A stretch of DNA of 64,000 nt from Megamerina dolium (lineage: Eukaryota; Arthropoda; Insecta; Diptera; Megamerinidae), in NCBI GenBank assembly GCA_963854835.1, contig OY978530.1, positions 38,850,251 through 38,914,250 of the forward strand. Direction: 5' to 3'. Below the pieces are notes generated by a model. The model did not search any database, was not told the origin of the DNA, and saw nothing but the letters and a program-made list of their open reading frames with translations. The position numbers and the translations under genes are program-made. Numbering within the stretch: position 1 is the first letter of the stretch; every line of letters starts with the position of its first letter. Shown here one piece after another: positions 47,945-59,540 of this stretch.

Positions 47945-50530
47945 TCCCCCAGGATATTTAAATGCCCGTATCCTGGTTGAGCCCAGCGTGAAGCTATATT
48001 TAGTCTAATTACCTATATAAGCGCTCTCTGCTTGTCAAATAGATCCACACGGAGTAGATGCAATAGCTAGTAGAGTGCTTTTGACGGGGTAGTTCTTAAA
48101 GCGCCTGTTGTCAACACAACACATGTCCTTTGAACCTTGTCTATTAGCCGTCTGTGTGCCTCCTTATTTAAGGATTCCCACCAGACTATCACTTCGTAAA
48201 AAGAATTGGACTGACGACCGCGCAGTATAGCCATGATACGATTGTAGGGCTCGTCCCCGATCTTTTGCCTATGGCTTTCTTACAGAAATAGAGTGCTGCA
48301 GTTGCTTTACGTACTCTTTCCTCCGTGTTTGGTTTCCAGTTAGCTTTGGGCTAGTTCTCCCAATTCTAGATAAGGTAAAAATAGGTCTTTTATGCTTTCT
48401 AGCAAAAGGACTCAGTTTTGGCAGGCTTGATGGCTAGACCATTTGTATTGGATTGATAAAATTTGGTTCATCACTTCAGTGATTGTATTTAAATATTTTC
48501 CCGATGCCACAAGTGCCACGTCATCTGCATAAGCCACCGCTTTGCAGCCCGTGGCCTGTAATGATATGAGAACTTCATTGATGGTTAAGTTCCACAAAAG
48601 AGGCGATAACACGCCCCCATGAGGGGTGCCCTTAATCGCAAACCTACTAATATATGATATACGCAATTTTGAGTTTATCACTTTTTGCCTTAGCAACAGA
48701 CTAATTAATCTAATAATAGGTTTATACACCTTAAGCATAGCAAAAGAGTTTTCGACTGCTTCTGCGTTGATGTTATTAAAGGCCCCCTCAATATCTAGAA
48801 AGGTTACCAGACTATATTCTTTGCAATGCATAGATGTTTCGATCCTCTGCACAAGTGCTTGGATGGTTGTCTCAACAGATTTCCCTTTGTAATACGCAAG
48901 TTGCAATAAAAAGATATTATTAGGATCTATGGAGCCCTTTATGTGGACATCAAGTAGCTTTCAAGGGCTTTTAATTAGAAAGATAATAATGATAATGATG
49001 ATGGCTTCGAATGAGACGTTTTTCCGCCTTTAGGGATAAACATCACATTTACTTTTAGCCATGTCTTGGGAAAATAACATAGCCTTAGGCATGCAGAGAA
49101 GATTACCTCCAACCAAGGTGTTAAAAGATGTGCACACTTTTGCATGTCCGCGGGTATAATGCCATCAGGTCCTGGTGACTTGATTGATTATTTTGTGCGA
49201 GATGTCGTAGGTAATTTTATTAGGATTAACACTAGGAGTTCGGCCAAGGCTGTCCTCCAAACAGCCTGGAAAATGGGTATCAATTAGTACCCGAAGAGTT
49301 TCCATACTTGAAATAGTCCAATCACCATCACCCTTCATAATGAAGCTGGGTGTAACTGGATTCGTTGCGAGAATCTTTTGTAGGCGGCTTGCTTCTGAAA
49401 TTTCCTTTATGTTACTACAAAAGTAATTCCATGGTAATATTTTTGCTTTCCTTATCGCCTTTTTAAACACTCGTTGGCTCTCCTTATAGGGTTGCCATTA
49501 GAGTGCTGATCTCTACCCACCACCACGGAGGTCTCTTCTTCTTTGGAGTCCTTCTAATTCGACAGGACGCTACAGTAGCTTTCTTGCAAGCTTCTGTAAT
49601 TTGTTTAACAGCGGCCTCAAGCTGCTCCTCATTTTGCAGACTTGAGGGAGCCATGTGAGTGAGGGATTTATTTAGGGTGGCCCTATACTTATCCCAATTT
49701 GTGCGTTTCCTATTTAAAAATGCTATCTGCTTTTGTGGCCTTATATCAAGGTGGATGCTACTATACTTATGATCCGAGAAAGAGTATTCTTTGTCAATCC
49801 TCCATTCCTTAACTAGACAGTCCGAAGAGTCGTTTGTAAGGGTAATGAAGGTCGGTAATGATGTTCGCGAGAGTCAAGTTAGAATTAATAAAATATTCAA
49901 AAGTGACTCACCTCGATCGTTGTTGTCTGAGCTGCCTCAGATATAATGGTGTGCGTTGGCGTCGGCTCCCATCACCAGATTCGCCTCGCGTTTCTCCGCC
50001 CCCCTAACTACCTTCCTTATTATAGGGTGAGATGGGGACTCAGTATGATCGTGAGCCATGTACGCAGACGTCAGCCAATATATATGGGATTAATGATCTA
50101 ACGCAATGATCACAGTGTCCTCGTCGCTGTAATCATATAGTAGGAATGCTTCGTAGATTTCTTCACTGAAATACATGATCGAGGCTTACCTGCATTTTGA
50201 ACGTAGTATAGTCCATAGTTTGGAGAGTTTAGTCCTCGCACCTTGCTATCCAGGACCCAGCCATGTACGCAGACGTCAGCCAATATATATGGGATTAATG
50301 ATCTAACGCAATGATCACAGTGTCCTCGTCGCTGTAATCATATAGTAGGAATGCTTCGTAGATTTCTTCACTGAAATAGATGATCGAGGTTTACCTGCAT
50401 TTTGAACGTAGTATAGTCCACAGTTTGGAGAGTTTAGTCCTCACACCTTGCTATCCAGGACCCACGGTTCCTAAATTAAAATAATGTCCTCCACTTTATC
50501 GCTTAGGCGAAGGACAAGAGCAGCTGAAGC
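47945..50530 (-). pseudogene. R1/LOA-type LINE ORF2: endonuclease and RT
   Basis: The endonuclease starts near 50530 ('INLQHSK'-like, with a stop in place of one codon), then 'EPWVLDSKV', 'LNSPNCGLYYVQNAGKPR' and 'AYMAHDHTESPSHPIIRKVV' to about 49900. The linker has 'WWVEI' and 'FKKAIRKAKILPWNYF' (49165-49510). RT has 'YSLVTFLDIEGAFNNI', 'GTPHGGVLSPLLWNL' and 'AVAYADDVALVASG' with the YADD box (48412-48906). The tail has 'KPNTEERVRKATAALYFCKK' to about 48200. A 205-bp tandem duplication interrupts the endonuclease. Frames change several times. Confidence 0.82.
50055..50464. repeat. 205-bp tandem duplication inside LOA endonuclease
   Basis: The block starting AGCCATGTACGCAGACGTCA at 50054 repeats from 50259, with only a few differences (for example CGAGGCTTACC against CGAGGTTTACC). 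It covers the endonuclease stretch from 'VLDSKV' to 'YIYWL', so it duplicates coding sequence within a dead LINE. Confidence 0.9.
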
Positions 50531-50549
50531 TGCTTTAGAGTGCTACAGA

Positions 50550-51350
50550 TTAATCTGAACCACCCTGAGCATCTTCCTTTGTAATATTTAATACAGATGC
50601 CTCCGTCACCGTAGTATCGGTGTCCTGGCCGTCGTAGCATAATACGTTGTCCTCATCGGCTGGGTTAACTTCCACATTTCGGAAGACGTCACCAACTATC
50701 TCAGACATTGACAGCGTATCGCTGTGTCCATCACACGACATGTCCTCTACCGAGGCCAAACTTTCTTTCGTACCCCCTGGTTTTGACATTCTTTTTCTGC
50801 GTCTTTTTCATAGACATTCAAGGTGATTTGGGAGAAGCCATAGCTTGTCACCTCCCTCTGTTTGGCGAGTGGTGCCAGGCATTACTCATTCAGGATCACA
50901 ACGATCTGTCTTGAGTTCTCCTTGGGCTCTCCTACCTTCACTTCCCTCGAGTCACTTGTGAACTGCGAGGGATTCGCGAGTCGTATATGGTCCAAGATCT
51001 CCTTATGATCTGACGGTTTCTGCTGGAATGCAGGTGGGTGACCTGGGTCTATTGGGGATCTGGTCTCTAAGAACGCCCTCAGGTCGTGCGTCAGGCCAAA
51101 CCCCTCCAACATTTGCGATGGCCCCTCTAAAGAGATCTGATGATCGCTGATCCGAGCAGAACATTAGTTTGATGAGTCCTTGATACCATCCGACATCTCT
51201 GCAGCAAACAACGGGGCCAGGGTTCCTCGCCAGGATATCCATGTATATTCTAAGGAGACTCGACTCCACCTGACACCATTGCCTAAATGGCAGTGCTCCA
51301 TCTTCATGATTCCTATCAAATTGTAGCATGCAGAAATTTGTGCTTGTGCT
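50550..51350 (-). pseudogene. R1/LOA-type LINE ORF1
   Basis: From about 51330 the minus strand gives 'MEHCHLGNGVRWS' and, after a frame change, 'GFGLTHDLRAFLETRSPIDP', then 'DHIRLANPSQFTSDSREVKV' and 'NSRQIVVILNE'. This pattern (W/REVKV...S-RQVVV-LN) is seen in LOA-type ORF1 proteins. The tail 'MSKPGGTKESLASVEDMSCD' runs 50550-50789. It lies just upstream of ORF2 in the same element. Confidence 0.65.
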
Positions 51351-51745
51351 GAACTGAAAATAGAGAGTTTAATTAGTTTAAGAGTTAAACTGCGGCTGGC
51401 ACGAATTCGACTTACTTCCAGCTCCTTTTGAGGGTGTTGCCATTTTTAGCGTGTGTGGAGATCATATAGATATTCAGTTTTCCATCTACGGCTAAACTAA
51501 TGTTGAAGCGCATTGAGTTTTTCCCATCGGTTTATTAGGGATCTATATTCCGAGTTGGGTTCGGGCAAAGCCTTCAGTGGAGCCCCTCGGAAAAAGTTTT
51601 TTTTTTACAAGATCTTTTTTTTATTGGATCTTTCTAAAATTACTTAGAAACTAACAATAAGTAATCAAATCTTACAAACTAAATAAAATTATGTGATATT
51701 CCCAACGTTCCATCACAATTTGTTGAGTCGCGAGGTATAGTAATT

Positions 51746-53130
51746 TCACAGCATATTCAGTGTGTCTTTTCTCTTTAATCGACGATGCCCCGTGCTCAGC
51801 AACAATTGCCTAGCAAGGGGATTCGGATGACTGTGTAATTTTTGAATGTAGCTTCTGCAAGACATTGCAACTTCCTCAGAAATTGTGGGTACATTTAAAT
51901 CTCGATGGATGTTAACGTTCTTCATATACCAAGGCGCGTTTACAATAATTCGCAAACACTTGGATTGTATTCGCTGCAATTTTTCGATATTTGAGGGAGA
52001 TGCGGTGCCCCAAAACTGAATACCATAAGTCCAGATTGGCTTCAGGATTGCTTTATATAATAGCACTTTGTATTCGAGATTCAACTTTGATCTTTTGTGT
52101 ATCAGCCACCATAACTGATTAATTTTAAGCTTGATCTGAGTTTTCTTTGCCTCTATGTGATTTTTCCAGGTCAGCCTTCTGTCGAGGTGAATACCCAAGT
52201 ACTTTGTTGAGGAATATTGTGGAACTGATTGGCCATTAATTTTAAGTGGGGGACATGTATCTGGCCTTAGCGTGAAGGTTACATGTACGCTCTTTGATTC
52301 ATTGACTTTTATACGCCATTTTGCTAGCCAGATTTCGAGAGAATCGATATGAGTCTGCAGCTTCTTAGTAGCTTCTATGGGGTTAGAGCGAGTGCACAAT
52401 ATTGCCGTATCATCTGCAAAGATCGATATAAATGTATAGTTATTGCTGGGCATATCTGTAGTGTATAAGAGATACAGTAAGGGGCCTAAAACGCTTCCTT
52501 GAGGAACGCCAGCGTGAATATCCAATGGATTTGTTGTGTAATCCTTGTGATGTACGAGAAATTGTCTTTTCGTGAGGTAGCTACTAAGCAATGAGGAGAC
52601 ATTTGCAGGCAGTAATAGTTTGAGTTTGTAAATAAGGCCATCGTGCCATACTTTATCGAAAGCTTGAGTGATATCAAGAAAGACAGCTGAGCAATACTTT
52701 TTTTCTTCAAAAGTGTTCCTTATCAGAGTTACAATGCGGTGGACTTGTTCTATTGTGCCGTGCTGTTTTCTAAATCCAAACTGATGTTGAGGAATCAGTT
52801 GGTTGAGATTAATAAATGGAGTTATATTCATGACAAGTAGCTTTTCGAATACTTTAGAAAGTAGAGGCAGGAGGCTGATAGGTCTGTACGATGCAACTTT
52901 TGTAGGGTCTTTTCCTGGTTTTGCTATCATAATAATTTTTGAAGTTTTCCAGCATTTGGGATAGTGTTTAATACGAAGGATAGCATTGAAAATGTGCATC
53001 AGATGAATTACTGAAGCCGGAGGTAGCTCTTTTATCATTTTACCGGTAATTTTATCTGGACCAGGTGATTTTTTTGCGTTTAAATCTTTATAAATTGCTT
53101 TGAATATGTCCTTTTTTTAATTTTGAGCGT
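51746..53130 (-). pseudogene. Jockey ORF2: reverse transcriptase half
   Basis: The long frame (430 codons) contains 'SYRPISLLPLLSKVFEKLLV', 'QFGFRKQHGT', 'AVFLDITQAFDKVWHDGL', 'GVPQGSVLGPLLYLLYTTDM', 'SIFADDTAIL' (catalytic FADD) and 'KYLGIHLDRRLTWKNHI'. The C-terminal tail ends 'HRRLKRKDTLNML'. Upstream of the first ATG the same frame reads 'NAKKSPGPDKITGKM' back to a TAA at 53117-53119. RT looks catalytically complete but is split from the endonuclease. Confidence 0.9.
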
Positions 53131-54393
53131 TATTTAGCAAGGTTGAGAAGTTAATATTGGTAATGAGGACTGTGAAGAGGGTGGATTGGGTGTAAACACA
53201 CTTTTTAGGTGGTTTGCAAAAGCCAAACCCTTCTCACAGTTGCTTCTAGCCCAATTACCGTCACTCAAACGGATGGGGGAATCAGTGAGAATTGGCCGAT
53301 TTGAGTTTTTTGCTGATTTCCACAAAGAGTAGTCTGACGCTTCACCAGGTGTTAATTTCGCTATGTGCTCTTCTAACTCTTTGTTGTTTTTATTTTTTAA
53401 GGCTTGCTTTAACTTTCGAGTGCAGTGCTGTAGCTGTGTTTTCAGATTCGGTGATCTGAATTCTTGCCATTGTCTTCGGAGTCTTCTTTTCTGTCTTACT
53501 AGCAATTCAATATCGGCTGGTGTGTATGGGCTATAGTTTGATTGCTTGCATACCTTTGTGCAGGTGGCTGAGCTGAGAGCTAATGAGAGCAGCTGGTTGA
53601 ATTTTTCGAGTGCTGAGTCTACATCGTGTCCATTTCTTAATACAGTACTCAGAGGAAGATGGGAATTTATATATTTCTTGAATTTTAACCAGTCTATTTT
53701 CTTTCTAACGCAATTACCTTGGGGGCTTGGTGATTTTATAGATATTACCGTGGGTGAGTGGTCAGATGATAGATCATAATTACACTCTGTGGAAATATTT
53801 TCCATCTGCAAACCTTTGGCGACTCCAAAGTCGATGAGATCGGGTATTTTCCTCTTGTCCGTCGGCCAATATGTCGGTTGACCATTTGAAATAACATCGT
53901 AGCCATGGTTAGTGATGATTGAACATAGTCTTCTGCCTTTTGGAGTTATTAAGCGGGAGCCCCAGTGAGTGTGTTTGGCGTTGAAATCGCCAGCAACCAA
54001 GAATTTGCTACCAAGAGTTGAGAAAAATTCTTTATATTGCTGTTCGGTAATACTGTATCTTGGGGGACAGTATATCGCAGATATTACTAGCTTAGAGATG
54101 TATTCTTCCAGACATATAGATGTTGCTTGCAAGTAGACGCTACTGAAATCTTCGAGAACATGATGTTTTATTCTGCTTTTTATCAATATGACAGTTCCAC
54201 CGCGTGCCTTACCATGCGGATGATTTGTGGTGTACAGTTTGTAATATGGTATTTGGTAGCAATTTTTGTCAGTGAAATGGGTCTCAGATATCATCATTAT
54301 GTCGATTTGGCTGGATTCAAGGAATTGAATTAGCTCCAAACGGTGCTGGCTTAAGCCGTTGGCGTTCCAGTGGCATATTTTGAGACAACTCAT
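53131..54393 (-). pseudogene. Jockey ORF2: APE-type endonuclease half
   Basis: It starts MSCLKICHWNANGLSQHRLE and keeps the endonuclease signature residues: N in HWNANGL, E in ISETHF, 'IYCPPRYS', D and N in 'VAGDFNAKHTHWGS', 'PDLIDF', and D-H in 'DLSSDHSPTVI'. The helical linker follows ('LVRQKRRLRRQWQEFR', 'SDYSLWKSAK'). The frame ends at TAA 53134-53136. A frame change between about 53117 and 53165 separates it from RT. Confidence 0.9.
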
Positions 54394-54548
54394 GGTCTGG
54401 ATAGCAATGTTTGGAGTAACATCGATTGATTTTTCATCATTTCTTGCATCATTGTTTGCATTGAGTTCATGAATTGGTTCATATTCTGAATTAATGTTTG
54501 AAGCAAATGTTCAAGGGTACTTGGCTGTTGGGTGGGCAGTGAGTGTTT

Positions 54549-56011
54549 CTACTCATTATTTACATAGTTTTGTTGGTGTGGGTTTTGTTTTAACACGCTA
54601 GCGTATGAATTGGTTTGATTCTTGTTTGGGATTGCAGAGAAGAATTGTGTTGCATCAATATTTTGTCTCTTACTTGAGTTGGCTATCTGAGTTTGCTCAA
54701 CTGGTTTTAGAGGTTGATTGCTAGCGGTGAAATTTAGCTTTAGGGTTGTATATACTGGGCAACCTCTATAATTTGCGGTGTGATTACCTCCACAATTGCT
54801 GCATTTTTTCATGCTAGCATCGCCTTTAGATTTTGGGCATATGTTTGATTTATGAAGATCTCCACAAATCACACAAACAGCTGGCAGGGTACAATATGTC
54901 TTAGTATGTCCATATTCTTGGCAGTTACTGCACTCAGGAGGTCCAGTTCTTATATGGGTATCTTCGATTGTTATTTTGCGATGCAATAAATATCGAATTT
55001 TATATATGGGGTGTACTTCACCTTTTTTTAGGGGGTTTGTTTCAGGCTGAAGCTCAATACGATATAACGGTTGAGGTATATTGCTCTTGTTGAGAATGTT
55101 GAATATTGTTTTGGCTTGAAACCCTTCTTCCTGAAGGGCAAGTTTGATTTCGTTAATATCAACGTTGGGTTCGTCGCCTTTGAGTACTACGATTAAGCCT
55201 TTACTACTTTTTAGCTGATATGTGTAGTAATTCTTTTTTACAGCATCAAATTCCGCAATTACTTTGCGATAATGAGTTTCGCTGTAGATTTGCACTTTCG
55301 TTTCCTCAATATGGCCTTTGCGAATAGGAACAACGTGGAAATTCTTTGGTCCTATAAGACTTGTAATTCTAGAAATCAACTTATCTGAGTTGCGTTCTCT
55401 TAAGAAAATGGGTGGGGTTTTGAAATTTTTCTTGGAGATAATATTTTCGTCACTTTCATCACCTGAAAGCAAAGCGTATCTATTTTCCGAACTAATAGGG
55501 GCAGTGTTCTGCTTTTGAATTTTTTTGAATTCATTTGTTTTGAATTTTGTGGACTTCTTTTCGCTTTACTACAGTAATGTAGCGATCAATTCCAGTTTGA
55601 ACAGCAACTGGTTCTTTATTAGTCATCGCACTAGTTGCTTTAACTACTGGGTCATGCACTTCAGTAGAAAGGCCGTTATTTGTTTGCTTTGATGTTGTAG
55701 CTGTTGGTGTTACAGCAGGAGAAGCGCATTGTACACTCCACGGTATAGAGGGAGATAGTATATCACGAGAGAACAAATTATTTTTTTTGTCTGTATTTAT
55801 TGTTGTTGCAAATTTTGATGTAGTGTTAGAGTGAGGAATATGTACAGGCAAAAGATTTGCACTGTTACTTTCACTTGTGCAGTGTGTATCAACTGTTTTT
55901 TTTTTATAATGCACTTATCGGGGGGGTTTGCGCGGGTGATTGCAAATTATTGTTTACACACACATTAACAGGCGATTGCCGTTGCCTGAGAGGAGAGCGC
56001 TGAACACTCAT
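54549..56011 (-). pseudogene. Jockey ORF1: nucleic-acid-binding protein
   Basis: The best start is the ATG at 56011 ('MSVQRSPLRQRQSPVN'). An A10 run at 55896-55905 then changes frame, and a second change occurs near 55545. The long C-terminal part (54549-55520) holds the PRE_C2HC-type region 'YRIELQPETNPLKKGEVHPI' and three zinc knuckles: CSNCQEYGHTKTYC, CVICGDLHKSNIC and CSNCGGNHTANYRGC. ORF1 proteins of this clade bind the element RNA. It precedes ORF2 by about 150 bases. Confidence 0.85.
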
Positions 56012-56190
56012 ATTATAAACAAAATGTTTGCAAACGATATTATTATTTTGTTTTTTTTTTTTTTTTCTAAAAAAAAAAAAAAATCACCGAAATAACTCAC
56101 TGAGTTTCTTAGCGTCTTTTCGCAAAATATTAAAAATTTTTTTTTTACCGAAAACAATCACTTTTCCGACTCTATCAAACACGTCCACTC

Positions 56191-58430
56191 TTATTGGTGA
56201 CTTGCACGGAATTCTGACAAAAAGTGACATGGATTAACCGCTCTCATCTCGTTGGGGTCTTGAGAGAGGGGAGACAATGGTCTAGAGTTGTGCGCGGCGT
56301 CGATTCTACAGAGCGAAGTAGAAAACTCTTCGAAGTGGAATTTGTGATTGTCGGTAGTCTTCTTGAAAGGAGTCTTAAATCTTTTGAGTGCCGACTCCCA
56401 TAGACCGCCCCACATGGGCGGTCGTTACAGAATTTGAGGAATTCTTTACTCATGGCTCTTTGAGTTCTAATAAAAGTTGTACCATTATCCGACATGATTT
56501 TGTGGGGCAGACCGCTTCTGCCAATGAATATGGCAAATGCGGCGCGGAATGCCTCTGTGGAGAGGCCGGAGCACAATTCCAAATGGCCTTTGTGGTAGCG
56601 AAAGGTACCGATAAGGTACACCATTGAGGGAGCAGAGCTGCAATAATCTGTGATCAGAACTTTTGTTTGTGGATGGTACAAACTTTGCATAGAAATATGC
56701 ATATACTTATTTGGGGCTTAATACGAGGAATATAGAATTCTTGTCGAGCCATTCTGAACATGAGCCTTTGTTCTGCGTGTATGAGCAGAGTACGGAGAAA
56801 CTCTAGATACAGAAAGCAAAATCGGGAATTTTCAGGAAGGATTCTGGGGTGGCGCTCATTATAACTATGACCAGAATGAGCCAATCGACCATTTACTCTC
56901 AAGAGATTTTCCTTGTCGAGAAAAGTCAGAACGTTTGTTGCTGGTTGTGGATGAGCTGAGGAGAGTGTTCAGCTCTTTTGGAAAATATTTCCATTGGGCT
57001 AACGAGATTAGCGGGTTTTTTGTGAAACGAATGTCGTCTTGCGAGAGTGAGGAATTCAAAATTGGAGGAGATTTTCGTAATTTACATACTCTGTTTTGGA
57101 AAAACGGAAAACGTAAGAAATCACGCATAGCGCCCATGAAAATGACGAGAACCGATCGAGAATGTCGGTATGGTCATTTATCTTGAAAAAAACCTCCACT
57201 TTCCTTTACTCGGAGGTCAAAGTAGTGGGAACTGTTGGTTTTGGCCAGGTTTCTTCAGGGTGATGAAGCCATGCAAGGCCATTCCAGCAAAGAGTATTGA
57301 ACACAAGGTCTTGGGGCTTGCATCCAAGTGTACTCAAATCAGCTGGGTTTTCGCTGCTGATGACATGGCGCCACATGGGGTGGTTTATCTAGCCATGCGA
57401 GAACGATGTGAAAATCGGACCAGAAAAATTTGTCTGAGAATTCGACATTAAGGGTTTCTCTAATGGACTTGGTTAGGTGCGAAAGTAAAACGGAGCCACA
57501 CAATTCCAATCGCGGTAAGCTGACCGTCTGCAAAGGTGCAACTTTTCCTTGAGCCACCAGTAAATGACAGGATATTTGTTGATTCAGGTCCATTGATCGT
57601 ATGACAGGGCTGCACAATACGCTGAAGCGTCACAAAATCCATGAAGCTGGATTCGCTTCTTGGGAGGGAATTGTACTCATCGAGGGATTTCGATGAGACC
57701 AATGGACGAAATGTTCTCCAGAAATATATTCCATTTGATGAGCGATCTAAGTTTAACGCACTCATCCCATTCGGTGACTTCTAATCAGAGCTCTTGAAGG
57801 AGCAGCTTGGCTTGAGTCATGATGGGCGAGGGCCATCCTGCCGGGTCAAAATGTTTCGTAACGGCAGATAGAATTTGTCGCTTGGTAGCAGCAGATGTTA
57901 CTTCGATGGGCGATACTGAGTAGGAGAATGTATCAGTCAATGCATTCCATCGTATGCCAAGGGTTTTTGGTACGGGGACTTTCAAATTTTAGAAAATCAG
58001 AATTGAATGAGAACCAGATAATTCGTCATCCACATAAGTTTCCTTGTAGATTATTTTTTCCATCTTCCTTTACATCTTCTGTACATCACCATTGAAAACG
58101 AATTCTTATAGTCTCCACCCCAGGATGAGAACCATGAGATCTGCTTGCAATGTGGGACCAATATGAAGTACATCGTTGAAAGAATGGCCTGATCCGGTAA
58201 TTCTTGAGGCATTAAAAACAATAAGCACATTGTGGGAGTACAATTGCCCATCTTTGTAACTTTTTATTAGCCTTTGGAGCGACCAACGTAACGGTACAAG
58301 TCTGATTAGAGTTTTGGATAATTTTGCCACCCATTTCAGAAATTCGACGTGAGTTGCTCGCTTATTTTCAAATCGGTATTTGAGCGCATTCCACGCCAGT
58401 TCGAAATTTTCGTTGCTGAGTGCATACTAT
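56191..58430 (-). pseudogene. pol: BEL element 3: RT, RNase H, integrase remnants
   Basis: Blocks in order from 58330 are RT 'VFNASRITGSGHSFNDVLHI', 'GIRWNALTDTFSYSVSP' (57785-57985), 'QILSAVTKHFDPAGWPSP', RNase H 'SLPRLELCGSVLLSHLTKSI' (57339-57617), 'MRVNGRLAHSGHSYNERHPR' (56654-56902), and integrase 'HKIMSDNGTTFI' and 'MWGGLWESALKRFK' (56191-56702). The RT catalytic block is not visible. Almost every block is in a different frame. This is a BEL family distinct from element 1. Confidence 0.8.
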
Positions 58431-59055
58431 TTCACAATAGGTCCAGCCTTTCCGGCAGTTGGTATCAGAGGTGATACAGTTTTTGGGCAGAAGAGAGTTT
58501 ACCGTGGTTAATGAAAACCGCCGTAAACATGTCATGAAGGGACTTCCATTCTTCATACTTTTCCACCGGAAAATATTTCGATATCACAAGGTGGCACTGT
58601 CAGGCAAATAGCGGATTTATTTGCCTGCTTTGTTGCAGAAATAGATGGAACTTCTGCTTGTGATGATAGTTCTAATCTGGGGGGTGACTAAACTTTTCAA
58701 TAAGCAGCTTTCACATTCTTATGATAGCTGGATATATCTTTCAGCTTGACCTTCAGGAGAGGGGTATTAGGAGGCGTTAGATCTTCAACAGGAATTGTTG
58801 AGAACTTTGTGCAGAAATTCACCAGATTATCTGCTTCGAAAACGAACTCGTTCATGGAGGGATCAACAATTTTGCTTCTAGGAGATTTTCTAGTGTCGGA
58901 TGTAGGTTTTACGATTTTTTTCAACCGTAACTTTTTGAATTGATGTTGCCCCAAGATCCTCCTCTAACAACTCAGAAGTTCTTGGGTGGCTAGAAGTAGC
59001 TTTTGGCTCAGCTTTCTGGATGAGTTTCTTTTCTGGAGATTTAGTTACGGGCATA
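58431..59055 (-). pseudogene. gag: BEL element 3: gag N-terminus, deleted
   Basis: The ATG at about 59055 begins 'MPVTKSPEKKLIQKAEPKAT'. A frame change follows, then 'FVFEADNLVNFCTKFSTIPV' and 'LKVKLKDISSYHKNVKAAY', the start of the DUF1759-type gag domain. Scraps with 'MKNGSPFMTCLRRF' continue to 58368 and the sequence then enters RT. The gag zinc knuckles and protease are missing, so a large internal deletion joins gag to RT. Confidence 0.65.
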
Positions 59056-59540
59056 TTAGGATATTAAGCGAAATTATTAATAATTTGTGTATACAGAACT
59101 TTCACATGTCAACGTGGGACAATTTAAACTATCAAAATCAAACAAATAAATGTCGATAATAATGAAATTATCGGTATAAAAATTATCATAATAATGTGTG
59201 AAATGGGAATATTTTCGGTGGGATACAATATACATCAACAATTTAGCGACAATAGTCATTAGTGTGAGATTTCCGCTGTGTACAAACACTAACAATTTGA
59301 ATTATGTGGTTTACGAAAAATCAAGTGAAAAGCGTGTTTTTGGTTTTTTTTTTCTTTTAAATATGCTGCTGCAAGGAAATTACAGTTTCAATGCTTCATC
59401 GGTTTTATTCTGGAACCGTCACTGGTTCAGTAACGGTTCGACATATATACAAAGCTGTTGATTTTGTCATCATTTTCAATTCATTTTAAGTTCAGTTAGA
59501 GGTTTTTGGAACAATAGCTGCTTCAGAAATAATCACAGAT
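59056..59540. other. AT-rich leader, no gene seen
   Basis: This lies upstream of the BEL gag start. It may contain BEL leader or LTR sequence. A short inverted repeat (GAACCGT at 59413, ACGGTTC at 59433) is present. No coding region was seen. Confidence 0.4.

Larger units (their letters stand above)
51598..56011 (-). mobile_element. Jockey-clade LINE, nearly complete
   Basis: ORF1, endonuclease and RT are all present in order on the minus strand, with a 3' untranslated region ending in AATAAA and an A10 tail (plus-strand T run at about 51598-51607). Each domain looks well preserved. The breaks are a few frame changes. The 5' end lies near a T17/A15 stretch at 56050-56093. Confidence 0.85.

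Noticed and set aside
50041..50464. CRISPR-like or satellite array
   Set aside because: There are only two units of 205 bp, and they encode LINE endonuclease sequence.
56050..56093. T17/A15 inverted run as a hairpin terminator or regulatory site
   Set aside because: More likely the meeting of a LINE 5' border with another poly-A tract. No evidence of function.
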